Assembly: GCA_051657165.1 (NCBI GenBank)
Contig: JBOFKD010000302.1
Coordinates: forward strand, 17,724-81,723
Reading direction: 5' to 3'
Length of the DNA: 64,000 nucleotides
DNA from: UBA7332 sp051657165
GTDB lineage: Bacteria; Bacteroidota; Bacteroidia; Bacteroidales; UBA7332
A program made the position numbers and the translations under genes. The notes under the pieces are model-generated. The model was given only the letters and a program-made list of their open reading frames with translations, was not told where the DNA came from and searched no databases. Below, in pieces: positions 46,376 to 56,010 of this stretch; the stretch's first letter is position 1; the number at the start of each line of letters is the position of its first letter.

Positions 46376-48253
46376 TTAGTCAATAAAATCACCTGAATGA
46401 TTGATATTCTTTGTATTAAACGGATCAAGCACTTTGTCAAATAATACAGCTATTTCTTTTCTGGTTATCAACCTTTCTGGTATAAATTCATTTAAACCTA
46501 ACGATTCCCAAAACTGAGTATCAATTGTCGTCAGTGAGCTATTTTCATTTTTCTGGATTTCACCTAAGATTACAACTGCATCATTAATGCTTAATCCCTC
46601 ATTTTCGACATTTAACTGATAACCCGGATATAAATTTTTCAATCCTTCACTTAATTCTGTTTTGGTTACAACTGAATCTGCTTTAAACCAGGTTTGATTA
46701 GACCAACCTACGTTCATTCCTACAGCTTTAAGTAAACCTGTTGATCCAATTCTCTGTAAAGCTTTAAAATGCGGATCATTTTTCTCCAGATCAAGATATG
46801 GCTGAATATAAACACCATCATTTAACAAAGCATTCTGAACATCTCTTACAGAAACATCAGCCACATCTTTATTTTGTTGAACAGATAATGCAGCTAAAGC
46901 ACCTGCAGCCTGTCCAATTTGCAAAACTACGGGTTGAAGTCTCGTTGTTCCGTTTACCAGATTTGATACAGAAATCGATTTCTCAGCAACGATAAGTCCT
47001 TTAACACCTTTCGGAATAATTGTACCTAAAGGGAGCGCATAAGATGGAACCGGATAAAAATGTAAATCAGGCAATTTATGCCAATCCGGATAGCGTGCAT
47101 GGTGATGATCTACCGGATAGTCTCCTACTGCAATCCCTGTACGATAAAGAGACTCTTTCTGATCATATGGCTTAGCGACATGATTAACATTGAAACGAGC
47201 CAGACCATGAATTCTTCTTGATTCTCTGTGATAAGGAATAAACGGAAGTTTATCAGCTGTCGGATATTCATCATCTGCCAGCCCAAGGTTTTTAAAACCT
47301 AATTCCGTCTGCATAAAGTATAGGAAGTTTAGTGTGAATGCCTTTGCTTCTTTTAATGCTTCTTGGCGCTCCTCAGGAGTCATCTCCAAAAGATTAACAT
47401 AATAGTCATTTCCTTCAATCGGCCAGTTAATCATGTATTTTCCATTAGGTAACTTTCCGTAGGTAAGCATTTCTTCACAACTCCATACTCGCTGTTTTTC
47501 TTTCGGATTTGTGCATTGAGGAGTTTTACAAGCACAATAAAAAGGAGACGGATCATAATTCACCGGTTTATCAATAGTCATATCCGCTTCTGGCCCAAAA
47601 TCCTTAAGAACTGCCACATATGTCAAATCCTGAATAATATCATTACATTCTTCAGGCGCAATATCCTCCCCGCTAACAGCCTGACTTTCCATCCCGATAT
47701 CATATTTCACTCCGGCCATTTTCGCGACATCTCCAAGTTCTGTTGCATCTATAAGCACTTTTGCATGAATAGTTTTTTCCTTACCTTCCTCTTCGTAAAT
47801 AATCAACCATTCATCTCCGTTTTTTTCGACTTTCTTAAGCTTAGAATCGTATTCAACCTTCAGGTTTTGTTCTTTTGCAACAATATTCTTCCAAATCTGA
47901 TTGCCGACAGATGGCTCAAAAAGCACATTACTTACCCATCCGGTTTCTAATGCTTCAGCACTCCCATATCTGCCAATCAAACTATCTCTGAATTCATTCC
48001 ATAGTCCGCTGGGGAGTTTGTGATTCCCGTCAATCGCACTTACACCGGCAGAAGTCAGCATTCCTCCTAACCAGGGAGTTTCCTCTAATATTAATGTTTT
48101 GGAACCTAATCTGGCAGCTTCAATCCCCGCAGTTACACCACTTGCTCCGCCTCCAATGATTACAATATCTGTAGAATCTGTCTTCGGTATCGAACAAGCA
48201 CATAACGTTGCTAAAGCAATACCTGCTGAAAATTTATAAATGAAAGAGTTCAT
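46376..48253 (-). CDS. Exported FAD-dependent oxidoreductase
   Basis: 625 residues. Lipobox LCAC with C20 lipidated, immediately followed by a Rossmann FAD site DIVIIGGGASGVTAGIEAARLG (GGGASG at 34-39) and GGMLTSAGVSAIDGN. A second FAD stretch appears near the C-terminus (GLIVAEKSISVSNLVNGTTR). The gene lies 60 nt upstream of susC. FAD enzymes are usually loaded in the cytoplasm, so a lipoprotein signal on one is unusual and may need Tat-like or periplasmic flavin loading. The substrate is probably a sugar or its derivative. Confidence 0.85.
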   Translation of the reverse strand: MNSFIYKFSAGIALATLCACSIPKTDSTDIVIIGGGASGVTAGIEAARLGSKTLILEETPWLGGMLTSAGVSAIDGNHKLPSGLWNEFRDSLIGRYGSAEALETGWVSNVLFEPSVGNQIWKNIVAKEQNLKVEYDSKLKKVEKNGDEWLIIYEEEGKEKTIHAKVLIDATELGDVAKMAGVKYDIGMESQAVSGEDIAPEECNDIIQDLTYVAVLKDFGPEADMTIDKPVNYDPSPFYCACKTPQCTNPKEKQRVWSCEEMLTYGKLPNGKYMINWPIEGNDYYVNLLEMTPEERQEALKEAKAFTLNFLYFMQTELGFKNLGLADDEYPTADKLPFIPYHRESRRIHGLARFNVNHVAKPYDQKESLYRTGIAVGDYPVDHHHARYPDWHKLPDLHFYPVPSYALPLGTIIPKGVKGLIVAEKSISVSNLVNGTTRLQPVVLQIGQAAGALAALSVQQNKDVADVSVRDVQNALLNDGVYIQPYLDLEKNDPHFKALQRIGSTGLLKAVGMNVGWSNQTWFKADSVVTKTELSEGLKNLYPGYQLNVENEGLSINDAVVILGEIQKNENSSLTTIDTQFWESLGLNEFIPERLITRKEIAVLFDKVLDPFNTKNINHSGDFID

Positions 48254-48281
48254 TCTTGATTATATTTATTTTCTTAAGTTC

Positions 48282-49448
48282 TTATTTTAATTCCTCTAGT
48301 AATTGCCAGATCTGATATAAACCTCTCGGGACATGAAAACAGCCTTTCCATTTGCCACCTTTTAGATTCAATAAAACCTCACCCTGACGATTTAAGTATC
48401 CGAACCATTCTCTGTATTCTGTATCTTTAAAATGATTCCATGTATAATCATGTAGACGGTTAAACCACTCTAAAGCTTCTTCTGATCCGGTTAATTTATA
48501 AGCCTTCAATGTACTGATCATAGATTCAATATGTACCCACCATAACTTTTGGTCCCATTCCAGTTGTTGTGCAGGAGCTCCTAACCTATCCATAAAATAG
48601 AAAATGCCGCCATGTTTTTCATCCCATCCATATTTTAAGATATTTAGTGTAATCTCTGTAGCCTTAGCTATCAAATCAGGTCTGTTAAGCCGTACACCAA
48701 GATCCATAATAAACCACATAGCCTCAATTCCATGTCCGGGATTCACTAAACGCCCGTCGAATGTATCAGACAGGTCTCCGTCTGTAGTTACATTTTCAAC
48801 AATTATCCCTAATTCAGGTCGATAAAATACATCCATTACTTCATGTATGCATACATCCATAGTCTTTTGCAGAAATTCAGGCTCCAGCAGATGCTCAATT
48901 TCCAGAGCCAGATTACATAGAATCATCGGTAAGGCAAAATTTTTCAGATTGCGGGTACCCGGATATGCTTTATTCCATTTCCCTTTTGGGTTATCTACTT
49001 TAGATAAAATAATATCGAAAGTCTTTTTGGCAATTTCTGCATACTCCTTGTTTCCGGTAGCCAGACTCAACTGCCCAAAAGCCATCGTTGCAAAAGTATA
49101 AGAGAAGATATTGTATGGTTCAACTAATGGCTTGCCTTCCCGTGTAAGTGAAAAATACCAGTTTAAGTCTCCATCGTGTCCATACTTCTTAAGAAACTCT
49201 CCACCCTGAACAGCACAATCGAGCCATTCCTGCTTTTTCTCTACCTTATTATATAGCATGGCAAACATCCACACTTCACGTCCTTGTAACCAGATAAACT
49301 TATCAGTATCATACACCTTACCTTCTCTGTCCAGACAAGTAAAATAACCACCGCACTCTTTATCTTGTGAATTTTCAATCCAGAAAGGAAGAACATTATC
49401 CATTAATTCGGATTTATATTGCTCCGCTAATTTGTTTATATCAATCAT
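48282..49448 (-). CDS. AGE-family epimerase (N-acylglucosamine 2-epimerase type)
   Basis: 388 residues from the preferred start MIDINKLAEQY at 49448; the longer frame to 49478 would overlap the transporter stop at 49456. The alpha/alpha barrel motifs are present: WLQGREVWMFAMLYN, GHGIEAMWFIMDLG with its catalytic histidine, and WWVHIESMISTLKAY with the second. Members interconvert GlcNAc and ManNAc or epimerise disaccharides such as cellobiose. No signal peptide. It follows the MFS gene by 7 nt. In Bacteroides fragilis a related pair (NanE/NanT) serves sialic acid, but no lyase or sialidase is present here. Confidence 0.9.
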   Translation of the reverse strand: MIDINKLAEQYKSELMDNVLPFWIENSQDKECGGYFTCLDREGKVYDTDKFIWLQGREVWMFAMLYNKVEKKQEWLDCAVQGGEFLKKYGHDGDLNWYFSLTREGKPLVEPYNIFSYTFATMAFGQLSLATGNKEYAEIAKKTFDIILSKVDNPKGKWNKAYPGTRNLKNFALPMILCNLALEIEHLLEPEFLQKTMDVCIHEVMDVFYRPELGIIVENVTTDGDLSDTFDGRLVNPGHGIEAMWFIMDLGVRLNRPDLIAKATEITLNILKYGWDEKHGGIFYFMDRLGAPAQQLEWDQKLWWVHIESMISTLKAYKLTGSEEALEWFNRLHDYTWNHFKDTEYREWFGYLNRQGEVLLNLKGGKWKGCFHVPRGLYQIWQLLEELK

Positions 49449-49455
49449 ATCTATT

Positions 49456-50853
49456 TTATTTTGTCCAGTATGCCTCAATCTCTTCTAATGACTTTCCGGT
49501 TGTTTCCGGTACAAGTTTCCAGATTATTAAAATATATGGTATACACATTATTGCAAATAAGAAGAATGTTCCTGCAGGTGTCAGATTCTGTAACATCCAT
49601 GGAGTAAGTTGTCCAATAAGAAATGTGCCTATCCACAAGGAAAATCCAGCTATTGACATTGCCAGACCTCTTACTTTTGTTGGATACATTTCTGATAAGA
49701 GCACCCATATTACAGCACATATAGAAATGGCACAACAAAAAATATAGAATAAAAAGAATGTCAGCAAAAACAAAGTTGAAATCCCCAGATCCTGTCCTTT
49801 GATGAAATAAAAGCCTATAAGCAAAAGAGAAATCACCATTCCGGAAACACCCCAGTAGACTAGCTGTTTTCGGCCTACCTTATCAATTATCAATAAAGCC
49901 AGAATTGTTGTTATAGTATTTACTAACCCAACTAATACCTGATAGAAAAGAGAATCTCCGGCCGAAAGACCTGTTTCAGCAAAAATTGACGGCCCGTAAT
50001 ACAGTACGGCATTTACACCCATAAACTGTCCTAGAATTGCAATCGCAACCCCTATCATCAGAGCCTTAAATAATCCGGGTTTTAGTAACAACCTGAACTC
50101 ACTGCTTTCATTATCTGTTTTAAGAACCGATTTAATCGCCTCTATCTCGTTATCAACACTTTGTTTATTTCCATAAATGCGCATTAAGATATTAGCTGCT
50201 TTCTGGTCTTCGCCTTTAACAGCAAGCCATCGGGGACTTTCCGGTATAAAAAATATAATTATAAAAAACAGTAATGCAGGGACTGATTCCATACCCAACA
50301 TACCTCGCCATACTTCGCTCACAAAAATTTTAGATAAGATCCCTTCTGAGGGCGAAGTTGTCATAGAATAATCCAGAAGTCTGAAATTTATAAGATAGGC
50401 TCCCAGAAAACCAATGGTTATAGCTAATTGATATAATGACACCAGTCTTCCTCTGTATTGAGTTATAGATACTTCAGAGATATAAAGAGGTGAGATTATT
50501 GAAACAACTCCAATACCTATTCCCCCAATGATCCGAAAAATAACTAACTGATTAATATCAGCTGAAACAGCACAGCCGATAGCTGAAGAGGAAAATAGTA
50601 CAGCCGACAAAATCATGGTATTTTTTCTACCGAATTTATCACTTAAAATTCCTGCACCGGCAACACCAAGTATCGAACCAATCAACGCACAACCTACATA
50701 CCATCCCTGCTCCAGTGCATCAAGATTAAATTGTCTTGTAACCTGCTCTATAGTACCGGAAATTACAGCCGTATCATATCCAAATAAGAAGCCGCCTAAA
50801 GCTGCAACAACTGACAGGAATATGACATATCCTAAATTATTTTGATTTTTCAT
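49456..50853 (-). CDS. MFS sugar:proton symporter
   Basis: 465 residues, 12 membrane helices. Sugar-porter signatures are intact: GGFLFGYDTAVISG near the start, DKFGRKNTM between helices 2 and 3, PESPRWLAVKG before the central loop and PETTGKSLEEIE at the end. It imports a monosaccharide or disaccharide across the inner membrane, probably the product handled by the AGE epimerase next to it. It starts 2 nt after the DUF4434 gene. Confidence 0.93.
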   Translation of the reverse strand: MKNQNNLGYVIFLSVVAALGGFLFGYDTAVISGTIEQVTRQFNLDALEQGWYVGCALIGSILGVAGAGILSDKFGRKNTMILSAVLFSSSAIGCAVSADINQLVIFRIIGGIGIGVVSIISPLYISEVSITQYRGRLVSLYQLAITIGFLGAYLINFRLLDYSMTTSPSEGILSKIFVSEVWRGMLGMESVPALLFFIIIFFIPESPRWLAVKGEDQKAANILMRIYGNKQSVDNEIEAIKSVLKTDNESSEFRLLLKPGLFKALMIGVAIAILGQFMGVNAVLYYGPSIFAETGLSAGDSLFYQVLVGLVNTITTILALLIIDKVGRKQLVYWGVSGMVISLLLIGFYFIKGQDLGISTLFLLTFFLFYIFCCAISICAVIWVLLSEMYPTKVRGLAMSIAGFSLWIGTFLIGQLTPWMLQNLTPAGTFFLFAIMCIPYILIIWKLVPETTGKSLEEIEAYWTK

Positions 50854-50855
50854 TT

Positions 50856-51959
50856 TCAGACGATTTCAAAGTATTCTCTGTATCGGTTATAAAGGTGTCC
50901 TGCCTGCAAATAAGCTGATTGAGGACTCATAAAATGGGAAAACTCAAAAGTGATTGCTTTATCATATCCCTGGCGCTTTGCTGCTTCAAGCTTCAACCGT
51001 AACTTATCAAACTTTATCGGAAGAAACTTTATCGGCATATCTCTGTCAAATGTTTCTGCGTTTGTCCAGCATTCCATTCCATATTTATCAGCCAGCTTTT
51101 TATTGACCTCAAAAAATGCATCAAGCTCATTATAATCAATATGACCATCCTGAAAGGCACAAGCATCTACAACATCATGAATTCCATCAAATATCTCACC
51201 CCACTCTTTCTCATGTTGCTGGACAGAAACAGCATCTTCCTTACTTAATGAACTACCTGCTGCGGCAACTGCTTTTTTCCCATCAATCCAGGGTGAGATA
51301 AAAGTAGGAAGTCCTCCGGACACATCTTTACATTGTTTACCCATTGCCCGGAAAGCATCAATTGCACCTTTTGTTTTTCGACTGATTTCCCCACTTATAT
51401 ACCATCCCTGAAAACTTTTGTGCTTGCTTCCATAATTCTCCCACACTTCATCAATCACATATTTATTATCTTCTACTTCCCAGCTAAGATCTCCTGTATC
51501 CCAGTATTTACCTGAATCATAAAGACCAAAATAAAATTTCATATCATATTTATCAGCTAATCGCAAATACATATCAAGCAAATCAACAGATGGCATATAA
51601 CATCCCTGGCTCAATAAATATTTTGATGGATAAGTGATAAACTTACGATAACCTGAACGAATCATAATAACAGTATCAATCCCAATACGCTTCATGTGCT
51701 GAAATTCCTGATCCCACTCCTGTTCACCCCAGTTTTGGTGAGGAATATCATGCGAAATTTCATCCAGAAATGTTCCTGTAATTTTCAGTCCGTTATTCTT
51801 AGGTACAATCAGCTTACTCTCGATACCAACAAGCCCGGTTGATTGCTCCTCCTTTGCATTAGCAACTCCTGCACAAGCAGACATTGATGAACCTAATAAT
51901 GCACTTGCTCCGGCAAGAGACATATTCTTAAGAAATCCTCTGCGATCCTCGATTTTCAT
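50856..51959 (-). CDS. DUF4434 exported protein, first gene of the PUL
   Basis: 367 residues. The N-terminus has a twin-arginine-like stretch (DRRGFLKNMSLAGASALLG) followed by a lipobox-like MSACAG, so it is exported and may be lipidated. The rest is a TIM-barrel-like DUF4434 domain (GTFLDEISHDIPHQNWGEQ, MIRSGYRKFITYPSKYLL). DUF4434 proteins are thought to be glycoside-hydrolase-like, without a proven substrate. It is the promoter-proximal gene of the long minus-strand operon. Confidence 0.82.
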   Translation of the reverse strand: MKIEDRRGFLKNMSLAGASALLGSSMSACAGVANAKEEQSTGLVGIESKLIVPKNNGLKITGTFLDEISHDIPHQNWGEQEWDQEFQHMKRIGIDTVIMIRSGYRKFITYPSKYLLSQGCYMPSVDLLDMYLRLADKYDMKFYFGLYDSGKYWDTGDLSWEVEDNKYVIDEVWENYGSKHKSFQGWYISGEISRKTKGAIDAFRAMGKQCKDVSGGLPTFISPWIDGKKAVAAAGSSLSKEDAVSVQQHEKEWGEIFDGIHDVVDACAFQDGHIDYNELDAFFEVNKKLADKYGMECWTNAETFDRDMPIKFLPIKFDKLRLKLEAAKRQGYDKAITFEFSHFMSPQSAYLQAGHLYNRYREYFEIV

Positions 51960-52382
51960 GTTAATTTATATGCTTTGGTTTTTACTTGTATTGAAATTAA
52001 GTTCTCATACTTAAATAATATCAGATATTACTCAAACAACTCTAATAGAACATTATGGTTGCAAATAAAAATATAATATATTAAACAACCAAGTATTTAG
52101 TAAATTATTTTAATATATAATTCCTATAAACAAATAAAACAATAAAATACACCACACCTATATTTCAATAATTTATCTTATAAAAGAGATTACACATACA
52201 GACTTTCCGATTACCACATCAACATAACTTCTGTATATTAACATATTATCAGCACAATACGAATTACACATCAATAAATACACCTTTCATCTAAAACGAA
52301 AGCACAAATTCAAATTACACACTCCAAATATTGCCATTATTAAATTATTTTATTTTATTTGTAGACCAATATAAAATTTATC
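51960..52382. other. Divergent AT-rich control region of the PUL and the ROK gene
   Basis: 423 nt with no gene. It must carry promoters for the PUL (minus) and the ROK/GH92 pair (plus). For the ROK gene, TTG (52331) followed by TATTTG (52356-52361) resembles a promoter with a 22-nt spacer. No exact TAnnTTTG was found for the PUL direction. An operator candidate lies at 52016-52030. AT-rich inverted pieces TATATTAAA/TTTAATATA lie at 52077-52117. Confidence 0.5.
52016..52030. promoter_or_regulatory. Possible operator for the ROK regulator
   Basis: TAATATC-A-GATATTA is a perfect 15-bp palindrome, 57 bp upstream of the first PUL start codon. NagC-like ROK regulators bind AT-rich palindromes of this kind. 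Only one site was found, and AT-rich DNA makes chance palindromes likely. Confidence 0.35.
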
Positions 52383-53591
52383 ATGACTAAGAAGTTTATT
52401 AATATATTTGACGCAAGCACTAAGGCTGATAGCATAAAAAGAGATATACTAAGATTCTATGCCTTAAACGGAGATAGCTGCATTTCTGATTTATCTAAAG
52501 AAATGAATCTGAGCATCCCTACTATTACCAAATTTATAGCTGAATTAATTGACGAAGGGTATGTACTGGATTTCGGCAAACAAGATACAAACGGAGGTAG
52601 AAAACCTAATATATACGGACTAAATCCCAATGCCGGTTTTTTTATTGGAGTGGATATTAAAAGACACTCTTTATCAATGGGGGTACTAAACTTCAAAGGA
52701 GAGCTTCTGTTCTCTGAGTCAAACATAGATTTCAAACTTGAAAATACACCCGAAGCTCTGGATGCTCTTTGCATTGCAATCAGAAGTTTTAGTTCGCGCA
52801 ACAATCTAAACAACGATAAAATAATATCAATAGCCATTAATATGTCTGGTAGGGTTAATACAGCAACAGGATATAGCTATAGTACATTTTATTTTAACGA
52901 AGAGCCACTTACAGATATTCTTGAAAATAAATTAGGTCATAAAATATTCATAGACAATGACTCACGCACTATGTGCTATGGTGAATATATGAGTGGTGAA
53001 ATTAAAAGTGAAAAAAATGTATTATTCATAAATGCTAGCTGGGGTCTTGGTATGGGTATGATTCTGGATGGAAATCTTTATTACGGACACTCTGGCTTTT
53101 CGGGAGAATTCGGTCATTTACCATTTTTTGGAAACGAAATATTTTGTCATTGTGGAAAAAAAGGCTGTCTTGAGACAGGTGCTTCAGGCTCTGCTATGTA
53201 CCGGATTCTTCTTGAAAAACATAAAGAAGGTGCTCGCTCCATCCTGAGCAGCGCTATTGAAAACAATGCATCTATCAAAACGGAAGATCTTGTGACTGCT
53301 GTTAATAAAGAAGATATGCTTATGATTGAAATCATCGAAGAGATTGGAGCTAATCTTGGAAAAGGTATTGCCGGACTTATTAACCTGTTTAATCCGGAAC
53401 TCGTGATTATAGGCGGGACTTTAGCACAAACAGAAGACTATCTTTTACTTCCGATTAAAAGTGCAGTAAAAAAATATTCGCTTAATCTGGTAAACAAAGA
53501 TACAGTAATCAGAAGATCTAAACTAGGAGATAAAAGTGGCATGATTGGGGCATGTCTTATAGCCCGGAACAGGATATTAGGATTACTCTAA
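52383..53591 (+). CDS. ROK-family transcriptional regulator (NagC-like)
   Basis: 402 residues. A winged HTH at about 20-80 (CISDLSKEMNLSIPTITKFI) precedes the ROK sugar-binding domain. The zinc site is GHLPFFGNEIFCHCGKKGCLETGASG and the ATPase-like DNDSRTMCYGE and GIDIK-type segments are present (GVDIKRHSLSMGVL). Such regulators sense an amino sugar or its phosphate and derepress nearby genes. It diverges from the PUL and is followed 14 nt later by the GH92 gene, so those two are probably co-transcribed. Confidence 0.93.
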   Translation: MTKKFINIFDASTKADSIKRDILRFYALNGDSCISDLSKEMNLSIPTITKFIAELIDEGYVLDFGKQDTNGGRKPNIYGLNPNAGFFIGVDIKRHSLSMGVLNFKGELLFSESNIDFKLENTPEALDALCIAIRSFSSRNNLNNDKIISIAINMSGRVNTATGYSYSTFYFNEEPLTDILENKLGHKIFIDNDSRTMCYGEYMSGEIKSEKNVLFINASWGLGMGMILDGNLYYGHSGFSGEFGHLPFFGNEIFCHCGKKGCLETGASGSAMYRILLEKHKEGARSILSSAIENNASIKTEDLVTAVNKEDMLMIEIIEEIGANLGKGIAGLINLFNPELVIIGGTLAQTEDYLLLPIKSAVKKYSLNLVNKDTVIRRSKLGDKSGMIGACLIARNRILGLL

Positions 53592-53605
53592 ATCAATCAA
53601 TACGA

Positions 53606-55852
53606 ATGAAAAAAAAATTATTCTTCTTAAGCGGGTTACTATTAATTCTTTCAGGATGTGCTCAAAAGAGCCATTCTGACCTGTTAAAATGGGTTGATCC
53701 TTTCATCGGAACAGGTGGACACGGGCATACTTTCCCCGGAGCGACAAGACCATATTCTTTGATCCAGGTAAGTCCCGATACTCATTTATCAGGATGGGAG
53801 GCCAGTAGTGGTTATCACGATTCGGACTCCCTTATTTATGGATTCAGCAATATGCATCTAAGCGGAACGGGAATCGGAGATTTAGGAGATGTAGCTATCT
53901 TACCATATACAGGTACTCCGGACTCCATCCCAGTCGGCAATTTCAGTAAAAAAAATGAGAAGGCAAGTCCCGGGTATTATTCAGTCTATTTAGACAACTT
54001 TGATATAAAAGTTGAACTTACCTCTACAGAAAGAGTTGCACTACACAAATACACTTTTCCTGAAAAGGAAAGAAGGGTAATGCTTAATCTTGCTCATATT
54101 CTTCAGCCGAATTGGGGACATAGCATTATTGCGAATACAATAACCATAGTTTCTCCTGAAAAAATACAGGGAACTATTACTACAAAAGGATGGGCACATA
54201 ATCATATAGCTCATTATACTCTCGAGTTTTCTGAACCATTCGCTAAAGCAGAGCTAATAACAAATAACGTTGATGAGTATATTAATTCATACCCCTATAC
54301 GAATGACACATTAAAAAATGCTCAGTTATATTTTGAGTTTTCAAAAAACAGCAATCCACTTTTAGCAAAAGTATCGATTTCGGGTGTTGATCAGAAAGGA
54401 GCTTCAGATAACATTCTTGCCGAAATGGATCATTGGGACTTTCTCAAAACGAAAACTCAATCAGAAGAGATATGGCAAAATGCCTTAAGTAAAGTACGTA
54501 TCCGAACATCTGACACAATTATTCTCCGTAATTTTTATACTGCTCTGTATCACACAATGATGGCTCCGATATTATGGCAGGATTCTGACGGTCGCTACAA
54601 AGGAATGGATAAAGAGATTCATACCGCAAAAGAAGGACACACAAACTATACAGCCTATTCTCTTTGGGATACATTTCGGGCAATCCATCCATGGTTAACT
54701 GTTTTCGACACTGACAAAGCTATCGCAATGGGACGAGGCTTAATTAAAGGATATGAAGAAGGTGGAATACTTCCTAAATGGCCTCTGGTATCAAACTATA
54801 CAGGCTGTATGGTTGGTTATCCCGCAGTTTCTATACTAGCCGATCTTGCCACAAAAGGATATATATCCCAATCGGAACTAAACAATTGGCTCACGGCATC
54901 AAAAGCATCATCTGTTTACAGACCTGATCTTGCTGAAAAGTTTAAAGAAACCCGTGAAGCTGATCTGATTACGAAACATTTATATTACAAAGAACAATTT
55001 GGATATATTCCGGCTGATTCTATCGAAGGATCTGTATCGTGGGGAGTTGAAATGGCATATTATGACTGGTGTATCAGTCAGATAGCAAAAATTACCGGGG
55101 ATACATCTGCTTATAACGAATATAGAACTAAAGGAAATGATTATAAACGTTATTTCGATAATAAAACCGGATTCATGCGAGGTATCCTGAGTGATGGTTC
55201 TTTCAGAACACCTTTTAATCCACACTATTCAGCACATATGGAAAGTGATTATGTGGAAGGAACAGCCTATCAGTGGTCTTACTTTTTCCCACATGACATT
55301 GATGGATTCACAGAATTAATCGGGGGCAGGGATTCTCTTGAAAATTATCTTGATAAATTATTTAATGCATCAACACATGTTGACGGAACTACAGCCTCAA
55401 GTGACATTACCGGACTTATTGGTCAGTATGCTCATGGCAATGAACCAAGCCATCATATTGCTTATATGTATAACTGGACGAATCATCCCGAAAAAGGACA
55501 AGAAAAGTTAGATTATATTTTACGTAACTTTTACTCCCCGACACCCGATGGAATTATCGGAAACGAGGATTGCGGACAAATGTCAGCCTGGTATATTATG
55601 AGTACACTTGGTTTTTATCAGGTTTGTCCGGGTGAACCTGTTTATTCAATCGGAAGACCTCTTATTGATCAGGCCACAATACGAATGAAAGAAGGTATCC
55701 TCCAAATTGATGTAGAAAATAATTCACCCGAAAATAAATACATCAAAGAAGTTTATATAAACGAAAAACCGGTCACAAATCTTTCTTTTACCCACAATGA
55801 TATAAAGAATGGTGGTAGAATTAAAATTATTATGACTAATAAAACCAATTAA
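53606..55852 (+). CDS. GH92 alpha-mannosidase lipoprotein
   Basis: 748 residues from Met at 53606 (the longer frame from 53552 overlaps the ROK gene). Lipobox LILSGC. GH92 motifs are complete: WVDPFIGTGGHGHTFPGATRPY, SGYHDSDSLIYGFSNMHLSG, GNEPSHHIAYMYNWTNHP and GNEDCGQMSAWYIMSTLGFYQ, with the calcium and catalytic acids there. GH92 enzymes remove alpha-mannose from N-glycans or mannans by inversion. A mannosidase with the ROK gene suggests that mannose-capped, GlcNAc-containing glycans are the target. The terminator at 55872 closes the unit. Confidence 0.95.
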   Translation: MKKKLFFLSGLLLILSGCAQKSHSDLLKWVDPFIGTGGHGHTFPGATRPYSLIQVSPDTHLSGWEASSGYHDSDSLIYGFSNMHLSGTGIGDLGDVAILPYTGTPDSIPVGNFSKKNEKASPGYYSVYLDNFDIKVELTSTERVALHKYTFPEKERRVMLNLAHILQPNWGHSIIANTITIVSPEKIQGTITTKGWAHNHIAHYTLEFSEPFAKAELITNNVDEYINSYPYTNDTLKNAQLYFEFSKNSNPLLAKVSISGVDQKGASDNILAEMDHWDFLKTKTQSEEIWQNALSKVRIRTSDTIILRNFYTALYHTMMAPILWQDSDGRYKGMDKEIHTAKEGHTNYTAYSLWDTFRAIHPWLTVFDTDKAIAMGRGLIKGYEEGGILPKWPLVSNYTGCMVGYPAVSILADLATKGYISQSELNNWLTASKASSVYRPDLAEKFKETREADLITKHLYYKEQFGYIPADSIEGSVSWGVEMAYYDWCISQIAKITGDTSAYNEYRTKGNDYKRYFDNKTGFMRGILSDGSFRTPFNPHYSAHMESDYVEGTAYQWSYFFPHDIDGFTELIGGRDSLENYLDKLFNASTHVDGTTASSDITGLIGQYAHGNEPSHHIAYMYNWTNHPEKGQEKLDYILRNFYSPTPDGIIGNEDCGQMSAWYIMSTLGFYQVCPGEPVYSIGRPLIDQATIRMKEGILQIDVENNSPENKYIKEVYINEKPVTNLSFTHNDIKNGGRIKIIMTNKTN

Positions 55853-55871
55853 TAGCACATATTAACCAGAG

Positions 55872-55913
55872 AAAGCCACCTGACTTGTTAAAAGCAAAAT
55901 CAGGTGGCTTTTT
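55872..55913 (+). terminator. Terminator of the ROK-GH92 operon
   Basis: AAAGCCACCTGA (55872-55883) pairs perfectly with TCAGGTGGCTTT (55900-55911), followed by T. About 20 nt past the GH92 stop. Confidence 0.88.
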
Positions 55914-56010
55914 ATCAGACTCATTGGTAATTTTATTTTTCAAGCTATATCTCACAAAAAATGTAAGCCTAAGTTATTCTATCGAATTATTTACATCAGA
56001 CTCTCTCTTT

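Noticed and set aside
48282..50853. Sialic acid catabolism (nanLET-like) locus
   Set aside because: The epimerase and transporter pair resembles it, but there is no neuraminate lyase or sialidase in the window, so only the general family is called.
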